Both the position numbers and the translations under genes were made by a program. The notes beneath the pieces are model-generated. The model saw nothing but the letters and a program-made list of their open reading frames with translations. It had not been told where the DNA came from and did not search any database. From the NCBI GenBank assembly GCA_021805275.1, contig JAJZFQ010000259.1:1-64000 (forward strand): a stretch of DNA of 64,000 bases, in the 5' to 3' direction. Positions 62,581 through 64,000 of the stretch are shown here, in pieces (positions within the stretch are counted from its first letter, which is position 1; the number at the start of each line of letters is the position of its first letter). Source of the DNA: Pseudomonadota bacterium. Its GTDB lineage: Bacteria > Pseudomonadota > Gammaproteobacteria > Steroidobacterales > Steroidobacteraceae.

Positions 62581-63356
62581 GCGGGACCTCGCAGACGTTT
62601 AGGGTGCTCGTACGTGGGCGTGCGCTTCAGCCACAGCCGCGCCGCCTGCCAGTAGATGCCGCCGATGACCTGCAGACTCATCAGCGGGTAGCGCCACAGC
62701 ACCCGAGCCAAGTTGGCGCCGGTGAGCGGACGACGCGCGAGATCCAGACTCGCCTCGAGTTCGCGCTCGCCACCGCGGCGAACCGACATGTGCACGCGCA
62801 GGCGCTCCCCGGGCGCGCTGAAGCGCCACCGGTAGGTGCGCTCGAGCGGCAGGAAGGGCGAGACGTGGAACGCCTTGTCGAGATCCCACCGCCAGAGCGC
62901 GCCGCGCCGCTCGGCAAGCGAGACCGGCAGGACGTAGGCGTGGCGTTCGTTCCACGGCGTGTTGGTGATTTCGGCAATGATCGCCTCGAGCGCCCCGTCG
63001 GTGCCGTGGCAGTAGTAGAAGCTGACGGGATTGAATGCATAACCGGCGTAACGCAGGTGCGTCAGCAGTCGCACCGGTCCGGTGGGGCGCACCCCGGTGC
63101 GCTGCTCGACCAGGGTGCGTGCCGCCTCGGCGAGCGGCAGCTCTGCCGGCGCGAGGTAATCGGCGCGGCGGAACTCGGCGAAATTCCGCGCATTGACTGA
63201 CCACAACCAGCGGCCTGCGAACAGCTGATCGAGCTCATCGAGATCCAGGCACAACTGGGCGATGCGGTAGGCGAAAGCGTGCGGCCTAGGCCCGAGCCGC
63301 CAGTGCCGGACCACGCCTTCGTACACGGCGCTGCTTGGCGCCTCGGGGGCGCTCAT
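62577..63356 (-). CDS. DUF1365 protein
   Basis: A 259 aa protein of the DUF1365 family, which regularly accompanies CFA synthase and a FAD-dependent oxidoreductase in proteobacteria. It contains [13 protein letters not shown] and [14 protein letters not shown] segments. ATG 63356 overlaps the upstream FAD oxidoreductase stop by 4 bp. Its biochemical role is unsettled. Confidence 0.88.
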   Translation of the reverse strand: MSAPEAPSSAVYEGVVRHWRLGPRPHAFAYRIAQLCLDLDELDQLFAGRWLWSVNARNFAEFRRADYLAPAELPLAEAARTLVEQRTGVRPTGPVRLLTHLRYAGYAFNPVSFYYCHGTDGALEAIIAEITNTPWNERHAYVLPVSLAERRGALWRWDLDKAFHVSPFLPLERTYRWRFSAPGERLRVHMSVRRGGERELEASLDLARRPLTGANLARVLWRYPLMSLQVIGGIYWQAARLWLKRTPTYEHPKRLRGPA

Positions 63357-64000
63357 GCGGCCACCTCGTTGACCAGCTGCCGCCGCTGAGGTGTCCCGAG
63401 CGCCTCGGCGACGGCGTGCGCGCTGCGCATGCCGTCCTCGTGAAAACCCCAGCCCCAGTACGAGCCGGCGAACCAGGTGCGATTGATGCCCTGGATCTGC
63501 GCTCTCTGACGCTGCGCGGCGAGCGCCTCGTGGGTGTGGACCGGGTGTTCGTAGCGCATGGTGCGCAGCACCTTGGCCGGATCGATCGCGCCGCTGCGGT
63601 TGAGGGTGACGATGAGCGGTTCGGGACAGTCGAGCGACTGCAGCAGGTTCATGCAGTAGCTGACGGTGCACGGTGCGCCGGGCTCACGTGGGACGTAGGC
63701 ATTCCATGCCGCCCAGGCCTTGCGCCGCCGGGGCAGCATCGAGGCGTCGGTATGCAGCACCGCCTCGTTCGGTTGATAGGCAATCGCACCCAGGATCGAT
63801 CGCTCCGTCGCACTCGCATCGGTGAGCAGCGCCAGTGCCTGGTCGCTGTGGCAGGCCAGCACGAGCTGCTCGAAGCGCTCCGTACCGCCGGCGAATCCCA
63901 CCGTGACCGCGCCAGCGTCGCGCCTCACCCAGCGCACCGGGCAGCCGAGCCGCTCGCACACGCGCCAGCGGCTGCGCAGCGCGCGCACGTAGGTTGCCGA
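63353..64000 (-). CDS. NAD(P)/FAD-dependent oxidoreductase, 5' part beyond window
   Basis: The C-terminal 215 or so residues of a flavin amine-oxidase-type protein (COG2907-like) are visible, and the frame is still open at 64000, so the start and N-terminal FAD-binding domain are outside. The C-terminus has [17 protein letters not shown], the typical terminal FAD contact. With DUF1365 and CFA synthase it forms the conserved unit for modified fatty acids. The sequence ATG at 63988 is an internal Met/Val, not a true start. Confidence 0.85.
   Translation of the reverse strand, partial: SATYVRALRSRWRVCERLGCPVRWVRRDAGAVTVGFAGGTERFEQLVLACHSDQALALLTDASATERSILGAIAYQPNEAVLHTDASMLPRRRKAWAAWNAYVPREPGAPCTVSYCMNLLQSLDCPEPLIVTLNRSGAIDPAKVLRTMRYEHPVHTHEALAAQRQRAQIQGINRTWFAGSYWGWGFHEDGMRSAHAVAEALGTPQRRQLVNEVAA

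Overview
The window is GC-rich, densely coded chromosomal DNA from a Gram-negative bacterium. It encodes a TonB-dependent receptor, outer-membrane lipoproteins and an outer-membrane efflux factor. The FFLEELY-type protein, the two-domain fatty acyl reductase beside a WS/DGAT, the phasin and the many Rieske oxygenases suggest a hydrocarbon- or terpenoid-degrading gammaproteobacterium (Nevskiales/Steroidobacter/Immundisolibacter-like). That placement is inferred from gene content only. No rRNA, tRNA, CRISPR array or insertion sequence was seen.

Region 1 (about 0.1-33.9 kb) is a catabolic island. It starts with an XRE/MmyB regulator divergent from an SDR, then a TetR regulator divergent from an SDR-MaoC pair. 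A long operon (5.86-13.2 kb) encodes an SDR lacking its catalytic Tyr, a Rieske oxygenase alpha subunit, an acetoin/pyruvate-dehydrogenase-like E1alpha-E1beta-E2 set and a cytochrome c-PQQ alcohol dehydrogenase. Next come an acyl-CoA synthetase flanked by two small ABM-fold proteins, a Rieske ferredoxin, an acyl-CoA dehydrogenase, a family III CoA-transferase and a TonB receptor. A second operon (21.3-28.8 kb) carries Rieske alpha, an HMG-CoA-synthase-like/DUF35 fusion, a thiolase, a PECR-like SDR, another Rieske alpha, a ThuA-like protein and a VOC protein. An AhpD-like protein, a FadJ-like multifunctional enzyme, an enoyl-CoA hydratase and one ferredoxin reductase complete it. The apparent logic is uptake (TonB), CoA activation, hydroxylation by three alpha-only Rieske oxygenases sharing one ferredoxin and one reductase, dehydrogenation by SDRs, then C-C cleavage by ThDP/E2 and thiolase chemistry and beta-oxidation. 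The substrate cannot be named from sequence. Five copies of a palindromic operator (AAACARTCAnGCCkGTTT-like) lie before the operons of this island and mark it as one regulon.

Region 2 (33.9-42.9 kb) looks like neutral-lipid metabolism: an FFLEELY-motif protein, a lipase-like alpha/beta hydrolase, a patatin, a phasin, a TPR protein, a WS/DGAT acyltransferase divergent from a two-domain fatty acyl reductase (a wax-ester pair), and an outer-membrane protein.

Region 3 (43-58.2 kb) is mixed housekeeping and stress: a PMA1-type P-ATPase, a photolyase, a 3-hydroxyisobutyrate-dehydrogenase-like protein, an ABC permease/ATPase pair, an S9 peptidase, a DksA/TraR zinc finger, a MarR-controlled EmrAB-like efflux operon with its outer-membrane factor, and a SPOR lipoprotein.

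Region 4 (58.3 kb to the end) is a leftward operon for modified membrane fatty acids: FAD oxidoreductase (cut by the window edge), DUF1365, CFA synthase, DUF2878, DUF1295, a second CFA-type methyltransferase and a lipocalin. Nearly every junction overlaps. The only gene-free stretch over 300 bp is 20980-21298, which holds two copies of the shared operator.
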